Origin: Fidelibacterota bacterium
GTDB taxonomy: Bacteria > Fidelibacterota > Marinisomatia > Marinisomatales > Marinisomataceae
Length of the DNA stretch: 64,000 nucleotides
Direction of reading: 5' to 3'
Assembly (NCBI GenBank): GCA_028140795.1
Contig: JAOIOW010000001.1
Span: forward strand, 212,466-276,465
How positions within the stretch are numbered: the stretch's first letter is position 1; every line of letters starts with the position of its first letter. Positions 41,072 through 51,139 of the stretch are shown here, one piece after another. Below the pieces are notes generated by a model. That model worked only from the letters and a program-made list of their open reading frames with translations. It ran no database searches and was not told the DNA's origin. A program made the position numbers and the translations under genes.

Positions 41072-41842
41072 ATTAGCAAGATACACCAAACAAATATTAT
41101 ATCAAGCTCAGCCAAAATTGGTAACAATGTTGAGATTGGACCTTATAACGTAATTGAAGATAATGTTATAATTGGTGACAACGTAAAGATTGGTAATTTT
41201 AATACCATTTCTCAGTTTACAGAGATTGGAAATGATTGTCACATAGTAAATAACAGTAGTATTGGTGCAATTCCTCAAGATAAAAAATTTGGCGGTGAGG
41301 ATACAAAATTAATTATTGGCGATAGAACAATTATAAGAGAGTTTGTGACTTTAAACAGAGGAACAAATGCAACAGGAGAAACTAGAATTGGTGAAGATGT
41401 ATTAATTATGACCGGCGTTCATGTTGCACATGACTGCATTATTGGTAATAATGTTATCTTAGTAAACCTAGTTGCATTAGGTGGTCATGTAGAAATTGAT
41501 GATTGGGCAATTTTGGGCGGAGCAAGCAATGCGCACCAATTTTGTAAAATTGGAAAACATGCTATGGTGGCAGCAAACTCAAAACTTGTACAAGATGTAC
41601 CTCCATTTATACTTGCTGGTAAACATCCAGTTCAATATTCTGGTATTAACTCTTTAGGTTTGAGCAGAAGAGGTTTTTCAGATGATGAAAAATCTGAAAT
41701 TAAAAAAGCTTACAGGTACCTTTTTAGATCTGATTTAAATCAATCAGATGCTCTTGCTAGAGTCAAAGAAGAGCTTTCTGATAGTAAGCATATCAATGAA
41801 ATTCTTCACTTTTATCACTCTAGTAAGCGAGGCATCATTTAA
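41072..41842 (+). CDS. lpxA: Acyl-ACP--UDP-N-acetylglucosamine O-acyltransferase, apparent ATT start
   Basis: From ATT 41072 (AGGAG 5 nt upstream): ISKIHQTNIISSSAKIGNNVEIGPYNVIEDNVIIGDNVKIG... continuing into the ORF listed at 41345; hexapeptide repeats and VPPFILAGKHPVQYSGINSLGLSRRGF. Confidence 0.9.
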   Translation: MSKIHQTNIISSSAKIGNNVEIGPYNVIEDNVIIGDNVKIGNFNTISQFTEIGNDCHIVNNSSIGAIPQDKKFGGEDTKLIIGDRTIIREFVTLNRGTNATGETRIGEDVLIMTGVHVAHDCIIGNNVILVNLVALGGHVEIDDWAILGGASNAHQFCKIGKHAMVAANSKLVQDVPPFILAGKHPVQYSGINSLGLSRRGFSDDEKSEIKKAYRYLFRSDLNQSDALARVKEELSDSKHINEILHFYHSSKRGII

Positions 41843-41850
41843 TACTTCTG

Positions 41851-42984
41851 ATGAAAAATATTGTTGTAATGGGCTCTACAGGATCGATTGGGATTCAATC
41901 ATTAGATGTAATTTCGAAAAATAATTCCCACAAAGTGATTGGTCTTACTTGCCACTCTAATGCTGATCTTCTTTTTGAACAAACTAAAAAATACTCACCT
42001 GATTTTGTTGCAATTGATGTGATTGATTCTTCCCATAATCTTTTTAATCTATGTAAAAAAAATAATATTGAACTTATAACTGGTAATGATGCTTCAAGCA
42101 ATATACCATTTAGCAATTTAGATTTAGCAATTAATGCTATTGTCGGTACTTCTGGTTTACGACCTACAGTTGAATTAATTAAGAACGGTGTTGATGTCGC
42201 TTTAAGTAATAAAGAGTCATTAGTGCTTGGAGGTCATATTATTATGCCGTTGGCAAACGAAAAAAATGTAAATATAATTCCTGTTGATAGTGAGCACTCA
42301 GCTATTTTTCAATGCTTGAACGGTGAAAATCAAAAAGAATTAAAAAAAATTATTCTTACTGGCAGTGGTGGGCCGTTTCTTAAGAAACCAATTCATGAAT
42401 TTGATACTATTACACCTAACGAAGCACTAAAACACCCCAATTGGGACATGGGAGCAAAGATATCAATTGATTCTGCGACAATGATGAATAAAGCATTAGA
42501 GTTGGTTGAAGCATTATGGCTATTCAATATAAAGCTTGATAAGATACAAATTACTATTCATCCACAGTCTGTTGTACATTCAATGGTTGAGTTTGTTGAT
42601 GGTTCTTACAAAGCTCACCTAGGTTTGCCTGATATGAAAGTTCCTATTCAGTATGCATTAACTTTTCCTGAAAGAAAAGATTCCTCTGTAGGAAGCTTAG
42701 ATTTTGATAATTTAAATTTAGATTTTAAAAAACCAGACCTAGAAAAGTATCCAATTTTATCGCTTGTTGAAGAGCTAATTAACTTAGGTGGAAATAGAGT
42801 GGCAGCAATGAGCATGGCCAATGATTACATTGTTCAAAAATTTCTTGATCAAAAAATTTCTTTTAATGAAATATTCTCTTTAATTAAAGAAGTTGTTGAT
42901 GAATTTGCTTCCGATGATTTACCTTCTTTAGAAGAATTATTTATTTTAGATAAAAATATTCAATTATATTTGGACCCTAATTAA
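41851..42984 (+). CDS. dxr: 1-deoxy-D-xylulose-5-phosphate reductoisomerase
   Basis: VVMGSTGSIGIQSLDVI; ALSNKESLVLGG; PVDSEHSAIFQCL. Confidence 0.97.
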   Translation: MKNIVVMGSTGSIGIQSLDVISKNNSHKVIGLTCHSNADLLFEQTKKYSPDFVAIDVIDSSHNLFNLCKKNNIELITGNDASSNIPFSNLDLAINAIVGTSGLRPTVELIKNGVDVALSNKESLVLGGHIIMPLANEKNVNIIPVDSEHSAIFQCLNGENQKELKKIILTGSGGPFLKKPIHEFDTITPNEALKHPNWDMGAKISIDSATMMNKALELVEALWLFNIKLDKIQITIHPQSVVHSMVEFVDGSYKAHLGLPDMKVPIQYALTFPERKDSSVGSLDFDNLNLDFKKPDLEKYPILSLVEELINLGGNRVAAMSMANDYIVQKFLDQKISFNEIFSLIKEVVDEFASDDLPSLEELFILDKNIQLYLDPN

Positions 42985-42990
42985 AATAAT

Positions 42991-44163
42991 ATGATATATA
43001 TATTAGCATTTATAGTATTAATCGGCGTAATTGTTTTTGTTCATGAGCTTGGACATTTTTGGGCTGCAAGAAGCGTCGGTGTCGGAGTAGAGCGCTTCTC
43101 TGTTGGTATGCCACCAAATTTTATTGATTTTACAAAAACGGAAAAGGGTTTAGTGGTAGATATATTCTTTTTTGGCCTTCAGGATAAAAAAATTAAGTGG
43201 AAAAAAGTATTTTCCACAACTTTCAGTTCATTCAACACACCCTCAGAAACGATATATACAATTGGATTACTGCCTTTAGGCGGATATGTGAAAATGAAAG
43301 GTATCTTAGATGAAAGTATGGATAGCGAATTTAAAGGCGCTGATGATGAGCTTGAATCTAAAAATGCCTTGCAAAAAATATGGGTGATGAGCGCAGGTGT
43401 CATTATGAACCTGATATTAACATTTTTTGTTTTTGTTTTAATTGGGAATCTGCAAGGTGATACAAGAGTTGAAACTAATGACACTGTCATAGATTATGTA
43501 GTACCAGAACAATCGGCTGAGCTTGCTGGGATTATAGCTGGTGATAAAATAATATCTATTGATGATGTTGAGGTTGAAACTTGGAATGAAGCTGTTGCAA
43601 ATATTTCACAACACCCAAATGAAACAATACCAATCGCTATAGAACGAAGTGGAGAAATATTATTTTTGGAAGCTTCTTTGGGATCTAGACCAAATATTTC
43701 CACAGGTAGAGTTGATCAACAGGTTGGTACATTGGGTGTATCAAAGTCTCAAGTTCCAGTTGAATTAAATTTTCAAGAGTCAGTTGTGTACGGTTTCAAT
43801 GAAACGACTTGGGCAATGACTTTAATGACTTCATCACTGAAAATGATTTTTCAAGGAAACGTATCACGAGACGAGGTTGGAAGTGTAATAATGATTGGTG
43901 ATATGGCAGGCCAAGCAGCGCAAGCAGGCTTAGTACCCTTTCTTTTTCTAATGGCTTTGATTAGTGTTAATCTTGCATATATAAATATTTTACCTATACC
44001 TGGATTAGATGGGGGGCATATTGCTTTAATACTCATTGAAGTTTTAATGGGCAGAAAACTATCTGTAAAGGCTAGGATAAGAATTCAATCAATAGGAATG
44101 TTTATACTATTATCATTAATGGTGTTTTTGCTTTTAAATGATATTATTCGCGTATTTTTTTAA
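42991..44163 (+). CDS. rseP: RIP metalloprotease RseP (site-2 protease, PDZ)
   Basis: VFVHELGHFWAAR (HExxH); PDZ segment; ILPIPGLDGGHIAL. Confidence 0.95.
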   Translation: MIYILAFIVLIGVIVFVHELGHFWAARSVGVGVERFSVGMPPNFIDFTKTEKGLVVDIFFFGLQDKKIKWKKVFSTTFSSFNTPSETIYTIGLLPLGGYVKMKGILDESMDSEFKGADDELESKNALQKIWVMSAGVIMNLILTFFVFVLIGNLQGDTRVETNDTVIDYVVPEQSAELAGIIAGDKIISIDDVEVETWNEAVANISQHPNETIPIAIERSGEILFLEASLGSRPNISTGRVDQQVGTLGVSKSQVPVELNFQESVVYGFNETTWAMTLMTSSLKMIFQGNVSRDEVGSVIMIGDMAGQAAQAGLVPFLFLMALISVNLAYINILPIPGLDGGHIALILIEVLMGRKLSVKARIRIQSIGMFILLSLMVFLLLNDIIRVFF

Positions 44164-44860
44164 GTCTTAATTCGATAACCCCGCTACCAAGTTTTATCAA
44201 TATCTTAGCTGGAACTAAGGTATCATTAATGGGCACATAACTTACTTCCATATCACCTTTATTTTTAAGAACTGGTTGTCCATTTTTCACCGGAGATAAA
44301 GTATATCCCTGCTTGTTTCCATATGGTGTTTTAATTGTTTGAGTACCAAGATTTTTAATTTCTATTATTCTGCTTTTACCAGCATCAACGATATTAAACT
44401 CTTTAGATTGATTAATTGGTATATCAAATTCTGATAAAATTAATATTAGTGAGTATGGATCAAAAACGTTGTCTTTTACAATAAATTCCTTTCCATTTGT
44501 GATTCCTTTCTGATTTCTAATAATAGTTTCAGAATTCTTCTTTTTGCGAAGCTCCCTTATATTTTTATTTTGCTTTACTACATTTAGAGTTTCCTGGTTA
44601 ACCCAAACATCAATTTTATTGCGAATTTTATATATTGTGTCTCCCAACTTAGTAGTACGAACATTAAAATTTAAGTGGTAAACATTTATTCCATCTATAT
44701 TTCCTGGAGCCTTTACTGATAAAGAAGCTTCCCCTAGTTTTAGATTTAATACTTCGAGATATACGTTATATTCATATTTTACTTTGGAGTCAAAACGATT
44801 ATTTTGACTATTTGCCATTAATGTAAATGAGCTTAAAACAAGGATTATAATTAATTTCAT
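44144..44860 (-). CDS. DUF3108-like exported protein
   Basis: Signal peptide; YEVYLEVLNLKLGEASL-type N-terminus; DPYSLILILSEFD. Confidence 0.65.
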   Translation of the reverse strand: MKLIIILVLSSFTLMANSQNNRFDSKVKYEYNVYLEVLNLKLGEASLSVKAPGNIDGINVYHLNFNVRTTKLGDTIYKIRNKIDVWVNQETLNVVKQNKNIRELRKKKNSETIIRNQKGITNGKEFIVKDNVFDPYSLILILSEFDIPINQSKEFNIVDAGKSRIIEIKNLGTQTIKTPYGNKQGYTLSPVKNGQPVLKNKGDMEVSYVPINDTLVPAKILIKLGSGVIELRLKKIRE

Positions 44861-45424
44861 TTAACGTATTCGTTTTATTTCGTTCTTTTCAAATATAAAA
44901 ATTTTTGAAGGACTATTTTTGATTATTCCATCATCAATCAATAAATCAATTTTATCACCAAACTGTTCTTCAATTTCATCTGGAATATATAATGGTTCAG
45001 ATCCTGTTTTATTAATACTGGTGGTTGTAATAGGTTGCTGATATTCATTTAATACAGTTTTTAGATATTCATGATTAGGAATTCTAAAGCCTATTTTACC
45101 ATCTTTAGCAATTTTATCATTTAATGATCCAGGAGTATATGGTGCAATGCAGGTACTACCATCTTTGAGAATTTCTTCTATTTCAAACATTTCATTTGCA
45201 TTGGCCATAATGTGATTTTTAATAACACTAAAGCTTCCCAATGCAATACTCATTGGCTGTTCTCGCATTTTCATCAGATTTATTCTTTCAATTCCTTCAT
45301 CATTATTCATTGCAGTACCTAAACCATATATGGTATCCGTTGGATAAGCAATGACTTGATTATCATGTATTGCATTAAGGAATATTTCTTTTGCATCAGG
45401 ATGATTTATTTTAACTCTCTTCAT
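44861..45424 (-). CDS. Threonylcarbamoyl-AMP synthase (Sua5/YciO/YrdC family)
   Basis: VIAYPTDTIYGLGTAM; PGSLNDKIAKDGKIGFRIPNH; TTSINKTGSEPL. Confidence 0.92.
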   Translation of the reverse strand: MKRVKINHPDAKEIFLNAIHDNQVIAYPTDTIYGLGTAMNNDEGIERINLMKMREQPMSIALGSFSVIKNHIMANANEMFEIEEILKDGSTCIAPYTPGSLNDKIAKDGKIGFRIPNHEYLKTVLNEYQQPITTTSINKTGSEPLYIPDEIEEQFGDKIDLLIDDGIIKNSPSKIFIFEKNEIKRIR

Positions 45425-46260
45425 TAGTATGCCTTGACTGACTTCCATCTTTTATGAAACCAAAAATATTGCTCTGGATTATTGATAATTGTTTTTTCAA
45501 TTTCTGATGTATACTGTTGTACGATATCATTGATACTACCTGAAGTATTGATTTTTACAAACTCCACTTCATAAACATTGTTTTTGCTGGTAATACTTGC
45601 ATAAATAATAGGACTCTTATTTCTTTTGCTTAGTATAGCAGCCCCTGAGTGCGTTGATGAATCAATTCCAAAAAATTTAGCCTTAACCCCTTTTTTCTTA
45701 GCATCTTGATCACTTAATAAAATTAAAATATTATTTTTAACTAATGAATTTTTCAGCTGCTTTACATCCCCACCTTTGTAAAGCTGGTCTTCCATAAAAT
45801 TTTCTCTTATTTGTTTAAAAAAAGTATCAGCACCACTGTTATTCTGTTTATAAGCAACGCCTGTTAAATTGTACTCTTCCTGACTTAGTGCATAAAATAG
45901 TTTATCAAAAGAACCATAATGAGATCCTACAAGTATAATTCCTTTTTTCATTGCATGTGCGGAGGATAAAACCTCTAAATTTTTAAATTTTATTTTGCTT
46001 GAGCTATAATTTTTTGGAAATGATATAAAATCTAAAAATTCTTTTGTAAAAAATTTATAGCACTGCTTCATTGTATTTTTGTACCACTCTTCATTTTTAT
46101 CTGGGAAAGCCCATCGAAGATTAGTCAATACTGTTTTTTGTCTCATTTTTAGCACATGGAATAGTAGACTATAAATTATTTTATAGGTAATTTTATAAGC
46201 AAATGTTGGAGCATTTCTTAAGTACAAAGAAAACACTTTTAAAAAAAAATACATCTCCAT
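45424..46260 (-). CDS. Lysophospholipid/lipid A acyltransferase (LpxL/HtrB-like)
   Basis: GIILVGSHYGSFDKLFYAL; PEQYFWFHKRWK C-terminus. Confidence 0.85.
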   Translation of the reverse strand: MEMYFFLKVFSLYLRNAPTFAYKITYKIIYSLLFHVLKMRQKTVLTNLRWAFPDKNEEWYKNTMKQCYKFFTKEFLDFISFPKNYSSSKIKFKNLEVLSSAHAMKKGIILVGSHYGSFDKLFYALSQEEYNLTGVAYKQNNSGADTFFKQIRENFMEDQLYKGGDVKQLKNSLVKNNILILLSDQDAKKKGVKAKFFGIDSSTHSGAAILSKRNKSPIIYASITSKNNVYEVEFVKINTSGSINDIVQQYTSEIEKTIINNPEQYFWFHKRWKSVKAY

Positions 46261-46282
46261 AATGTAAATCTTTGAATTAGCA

Positions 46283-47488
46283 ATGAAAACAAAATTTAAG
46301 AACATATTAATCGGCATTACTTTTTTATTTTCTGCATTTATTTTTGCAGAACAAACAAGTAAGAAAGTATATGTTGTACCTATTCAAGATGTAATCGATC
46401 TTGGTATACCAGGCTTGGTCACCCGTGCAATCAATTTAGCTGAGACAGATAATGCTTCATTAATTATTTTTGACATCGATACTTTTGGTGGGCGTGTTGA
46501 CGCTGCTACACAAATAAAGGATGCTATATCATCTACAGAAATTGAAACCATCGCTTTTATTAATCGAAGAGCTATTTCTGCTGGATCCTTAATATCTCTT
46601 TCTTGCGATCAAATTTATATGACTGGGGGAGCCACGATTGGTGCCACAAGCGTTGTTGATATGTCTGGATCTAAGCAGTCTGAAAAATCTCAAAGCTATA
46701 TGAGAGAAGAAATGGCTGCAACTGCAGAAAAATCAGGTAAAAATCCTGATATTGCACGTGGAATGGTAGATGAAGAATTAAGTTTTGAATATCTAATTGT
46801 TGAAGGAGATACTCTTCAGGTAGATGATATCGAAGGAAGGAAAGAAGGAAAGCTCATTACACTCACTACTGAGCTCGCAATGAAATATGGAATTGCTGAT
46901 GGTAAAAGTGAGAGTATTGAAGAAGTACTTTCATCATTGCAAATAGAAGATTATGAGATAATAACTGTAGGTGAAAACTGGTCTGAAAATGTTGTTAGAA
47001 TATTAACCAATCCTACAGTATCATCACTGTTAACTACTTTTGGTACGATTGGAGTAATCTCTGAATTGTACAGTGCTGGATGGGGTATAGGCGGTACTAT
47101 TGGTATTATTTGTTTAACGCTTGCGCTGGGTGCCGGATATTTAACTCAATTAGCATCTTCAACTGATCTTCTGATAATTTTATTGGGCCTTGTATTATTG
47201 TTTGTTGAGGCTATTGCAATTCCTGGATTTGGAGTTTTTGGTATAACAGGTATCATTGTTTTGTTTTACGGGTTATACTTATTATTAATACCTGATGTAC
47301 CTGTAAGTCCTGAAATCTATTCTGAAGCATTAGATGGATTTTCATGGGCCATTGTTGTAGGAATATTTGGTATTATTTTTATTTTAAGATTAATTAGTAA
47401 ATCTGCGTTTTTTCAAAAGCTAGTGACCAGTGATTCTAATAAAACTACCTTAAAAAAGAATTTTAAAAACAGAAGTAAAGTTGAGTAG
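46283..47488 (+). CDS. NfeD family membrane-bound serine protease
   Basis: INRRAISAGSLISLSCDQIYMTGGATIGATSVV; C-terminal TM bundle. Confidence 0.9.
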   Translation: MKTKFKNILIGITFLFSAFIFAEQTSKKVYVVPIQDVIDLGIPGLVTRAINLAETDNASLIIFDIDTFGGRVDAATQIKDAISSTEIETIAFINRRAISAGSLISLSCDQIYMTGGATIGATSVVDMSGSKQSEKSQSYMREEMAATAEKSGKNPDIARGMVDEELSFEYLIVEGDTLQVDDIEGRKEGKLITLTTELAMKYGIADGKSESIEEVLSSLQIEDYEIITVGENWSENVVRILTNPTVSSLLTTFGTIGVISELYSAGWGIGGTIGIICLTLALGAGYLTQLASSTDLLIILLGLVLLFVEAIAIPGFGVFGITGIIVLFYGLYLLLIPDVPVSPEIYSEALDGFSWAIVVGIFGIIFILRLISKSAFFQKLVTSDSNKTTLKKNFKNRSKVE

Positions 47489-47548
47489 TTGTAATATGTT
47501 AATTACTAAAGACTTAAATTTATTTATAAAACATATGAAGGAGGAGTA

Positions 47549-48520
47549 ATGGGACTATATGTTGCCATACCGTTAGTATTATTTATTCTATTACTATTGT
47601 GGATTGTACCAGTTGGTTTGTGGTTACAAGCTATTTTTAGTATTGGAGGAGGAAATGTAACCATTTTAGGTCTTGTTGGTATGAGATTCAGACGCGTACC
47701 ACCAGGAGTTATTGTAAATGGCTTAATTGCTGCAAGAAAAGCAGGTCTTGATAATATATCAACTAGCGATCTAGAGGTACATTACATGGCTGGTGGAAAC
47801 GTTGATAAAGTTGTTGATGCGTTAATTGCCGCTTCAAAAGCAGGAATTGAACTGACTTATTCCATAGCAACAGCAATTGACCTAGCAGGTAGAGATGTAT
47901 TATCAGCAGTTCAAACAAGCGTATATCCAAAAGTAATTGATGCCCCGATCGACGGAAAATTATCTGCAGTTGCTAAGGATGGTATTGAAGTGCGAGCAAG
48001 AGCTAGAGTTACTGTTAGAACCGATATACCAAACCTTGTAGGAGGTGCAACTGAAGATACTATTATTGCCAGAGTTGGTGAAGGTATTGTAAGTGCTATT
48101 GGTTCAAGAGAAACATACGAAGCTGTTTTAGAAAATCCTGATTCAATATCAAGAACGGTACTTGAAAAAGGACTAAACAAAGGTACAGCTTTTGAAATTC
48201 TTTCTATTGACATTGCCGATATTGATGTCGGTAAAAACATTGGTGCACAATTACAAGCTGACCAAGCAGAAGCAGATCTTAGAGTTGCTCAAGCTAAAGC
48301 AGAAACTAGAAGAGCTATGGCTGTTGCACTAGAGCAAGAAATGAAAGCTAAGGTTGTTGAAGCAGAATCTGAAGTTCCTTTAGCTATGGCTGAGGCCTTC
48401 AAAAAAGGAAATCTCGGTGTGCTAGACTATTATAAGCTAGACAATATTGCATCTGATACCAGCATGAGACAATCAATTGCGGGTGTCACAGATGACAGCA
48501 AAGAAGAATCAGAGGATTAA
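47549..48520 (+). CDS. floA: Flotillin-like protein FloA
   Basis: [68 protein letters not shown]. Confidence 0.95.
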   Translation: MGLYVAIPLVLFILLLLWIVPVGLWLQAIFSIGGGNVTILGLVGMRFRRVPPGVIVNGLIAARKAGLDNISTSDLEVHYMAGGNVDKVVDALIAASKAGIELTYSIATAIDLAGRDVLSAVQTSVYPKVIDAPIDGKLSAVAKDGIEVRARARVTVRTDIPNLVGGATEDTIIARVGEGIVSAIGSRETYEAVLENPDSISRTVLEKGLNKGTAFEILSIDIADIDVGKNIGAQLQADQAEADLRVAQAKAETRRAMAVALEQEMKAKVVEAESEVPLAMAEAFKKGNLGVLDYYKLDNIASDTSMRQSIAGVTDDSKEESED

Positions 48521-48522
48521 CT

Positions 48523-49041
48523 TTGGAAGAGTTAATATATTGGGGAATAATTTTCCTATTTTATCTATTTTCTGCCTACAGAAGTAGGCAGAAAAAGGTA
48601 GAAGGTGAACAATTTCAAGTTCAAGATCCATTGCCTCAAACAGAAGATAAAACTTCAAAAACAGATTTTAATATTTTTGAATTTTTGGATGAAGCGATGG
48701 AGAAATCTGCAGTAGAATTAGATGATAGTTTAACTTCAAATTTTGTTGAACCATCAAAGGATGATTCGCTTATTTCAAGGCAGATAGAACAACCTGTCCA
48801 AGCTAGCTATACTGAAGTAGAAGATTTAAATAAAGATAATTATAATCAGGCTTTGAAGAGTTCTTATGATATAAAAGATAAACATTTAAGTCATTTACAA
48901 TCACGTATTACCACAAAGCAGGATACCACTCATTCTGAGCAAAAATTATTAACATTACAACATAAGTTAAAAAATAAGCCAACCAAATTAGCAATCGTTA
49001 TGCAGGCAATTTTTGATCCACCTAAATCACAGGGTATTTAA
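48523..49041 (+). CDS. Hypothetical single-TM protein
   Basis: TTG start directly after floA; N-terminal TM, polar C-terminus. Confidence 0.7.
   Translation: MEELIYWGIIFLFYLFSAYRSRQKKVEGEQFQVQDPLPQTEDKTSKTDFNIFEFLDEAMEKSAVELDDSLTSNFVEPSKDDSLISRQIEQPVQASYTEVEDLNKDNYNQALKSSYDIKDKHLSHLQSRITTKQDTTHSEQKLLTLQHKLKNKPTKLAIVMQAIFDPPKSQGI
48568..48595 (+). repeat. 12-bp perfect inverted repeat with AGAA loop just inside the gene after floA
   Basis: TTTTCTGCCTAC-AGAA-GTAGGCAGAAAA. Confidence 0.85.
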
Positions 49042-49593
49042 ATGAAGTTGTTAATTATGGGACCTCCAGGGGCAGGAAAAGGAACCCAAGCCAAAATTTT
49101 AGCAAAGAAATTTAACCTTGTTCATCTATCAACAGGAGATATCCTTAGAAAAGAAATTGATAAATCCTCCGAAGTAGGGCTCAAAGCTCAAACTTATATG
49201 AATGCTGGCAATCTTGTTCCAGATGAGGTCTTGTTAGAAATGATGCAATCAACGTTAACTGAATTAAAAGATTCAGGAGTCATACTTGATGGTTTCCCCA
49301 GAACAATTCCTCAAGCAATAGGATTATCAAAAATTTTTCAATCTTTAAATCAAGCAATTGATAGTATTATAAACATCGAAGTTGATAAGAATGTTTTAAT
49401 CACCAGATTAGTTGAAAGAGCAAAAAAATCAGGAAGAGCCGATGACACAGAAGAGGTAATTGTAAATCGACAAAATGTTTATCTAGAGCTCACAGCACCT
49501 TTAATTGAGTTTTATCAAAGCAACATTATTCATATTGATGGTGATGGATCAATTGATGAAGTTACAGAAAGAATTTTAAACCACATTCCGTAA
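49042..49593 (+). CDS. adk: Adenylate kinase (short-lid form)
   Basis: LLIMGPPGAGKGTQAKILAKKFNLVHLSTGDILR; short RAKKSGRADDTEEVI lid. Confidence 0.97.
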   Translation: MKLLIMGPPGAGKGTQAKILAKKFNLVHLSTGDILRKEIDKSSEVGLKAQTYMNAGNLVPDEVLLEMMQSTLTELKDSGVILDGFPRTIPQAIGLSKIFQSLNQAIDSIINIEVDKNVLITRLVERAKKSGRADDTEEVIVNRQNVYLELTAPLIEFYQSNIIHIDGDGSIDEVTERILNHIP

Positions 49594-50177
49594 TGAATAT
49601 CATTGGAATTACTGGTGGTATAGCATCAGGGAAAAGCACAGTTTCTTTATATCTACAAGATAAGTACAAGGCATATATTTTTGATGCAGACAAAGAAGCA
49701 AAAGCACTACTCAAATCATCCTTTGTAAAAGATAAAATTCTTCAAGCTTTTCCAAATCTTGAAGACTTCTCTACTACATCTATCGCTCAAGAGGTATTTA
49801 AAAACTCAGAATCGCAAGCAAAGATAAATAATATTATTCACCCTATAATAAGTGATTTAATATTAGAAAGAATTAATGAAAAAAAAGATTTGCATGATAT
49901 TTTTGTTGTAGATGCTGCATTAATTATTGAATCAGGAATATTTGAACAACACCAAAAAAGTGGTGCCAAACTTATCTTAGTTATAGCAGATGAAGAATTA
50001 AGATTTAAGCGTGCACTTCATAGAGGTGATTTAAAGGAAGAAACGATAAAAAATAGAATACGCTTACAAATGAAAGATGATGAAAAAAGTAAATATTCTG
50101 ACTATGTTGTAGAAAATAATTCATCAGAGTTGGAGCTATTTAGTAAAATAGACCAAATTATAACGAAAATAATATGA
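49593..50177 (+). CDS. coaE: Dephospho-CoA kinase
   Basis: IIGITGGIASGKSTVSLYL; VVDAALIIESG. Confidence 0.95.
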   Translation: MNIIGITGGIASGKSTVSLYLQDKYKAYIFDADKEAKALLKSSFVKDKILQAFPNLEDFSTTSIAQEVFKNSESQAKINNIIHPIISDLILERINEKKDLHDIFVVDAALIIESGIFEQHQKSGAKLILVIADEELRFKRALHRGDLKEETIKNRIRLQMKDDEKSKYSDYVVENNSSELELFSKIDQIITKII

Positions 50178-51139
50178 ATAAATTTTTCAAAATATTTTTT
50201 ACCACTTTATTTATTGTCCATTGTTCTTCTGATGTTAGTTCTGAAGATATTTTAAGTGATAATAATGGGAATGAAGGTGGTGGGGGTTTCACTGGGGGAG
50301 GTAGCCAAACAATTCCTGAACTAACTGTAGAATTAATTTCTACCTACAATGATCAAACAGCTTCCTTTTCAACTTCATATGGTAGTTTTATGAGGAACTT
50401 CATTGTACATACACCTCCAAATTTTGATTATCAAACCGAATCGCTACCATTACTATTTGTTTTACATGGATATACGGGCAGGGCACCATCAATAAGAGAG
50501 TATTCAGGATTTGATCAAATTGCAGACGAAGAAAGATTTATAGTTGTTTATGTTCAAGGGACTACAGATCAGTTTGGCAATACAGGATGGAATGTTAATG
50601 TTGTAGCGAGTTTTCTTGGTGTTGATGATGTAGGATTTTTTAAAGCACTAATAAAATATTTTAAAGCCAGTTATAATATTGATAGTAACAAGATTTTTTC
50701 TTCTGGAATGTCATTAGGCGGTTTTATGAGTTATAGACTAGCTTGTGAGCTAGAAGAAATTAATAGTATTGGATCTGTGACGGGGTCAATGGCAGGATAT
50801 TATCAATGTAACCCCCCTAAAAAATCAAGCATTATCCATTTACATGGAATGAATGATGCTATTGTTCCATATAATGGTGTAGAATGGAGTTTTTCTGCAA
50901 AAGCAGCACATGATTTTTGGAAAAATCATAATCAATGCAATTCACAAAATGAGATAACCATACCAGATTTTAATGGTGATGGCGAGTATACTACGCGCTT
51001 AATATCATATGACTGCGAAGACAATAAAAGTGTTGAACTTTATTCTTTAGAGGGGGAAGGTCATACTTGGTGGAAAAAATCATGGGGACACGACATTAAT
51101 GCCTCAGAATTAATATGGCAGTTTTTTAAAAGCCAATAA
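50174..51139 (+). CDS. PHB depolymerase/LpqC-like esterase, probable lipoprotein
   Basis: Signal with Cys (FIVHCSSD); LLFVLHGYTGRAPSIREYSGFDQIADEE; SSGMSLGGFMSYRLACE. Confidence 0.88.
   Translation: MNKFFKIFFTTLFIVHCSSDVSSEDILSDNNGNEGGGGFTGGGSQTIPELTVELISTYNDQTASFSTSYGSFMRNFIVHTPPNFDYQTESLPLLFVLHGYTGRAPSIREYSGFDQIADEERFIVVYVQGTTDQFGNTGWNVNVVASFLGVDDVGFFKALIKYFKASYNIDSNKIFSSGMSLGGFMSYRLACELEEINSIGSVTGSMAGYYQCNPPKKSSIIHLHGMNDAIVPYNGVEWSFSAKAAHDFWKNHNQCNSQNEITIPDFNGDGEYTTRLISYDCEDNKSVELYSLEGEGHTWWKKSWGHDINASELIWQFFKSQ

Noticed and set aside
41345-41842. 165-aa lpxA start at GTG 41345 as listed in the ORF track
   Set aside because: Would remove 91 conserved hexapeptide-repeat residues; the frame is continuous back to ATT 41072.
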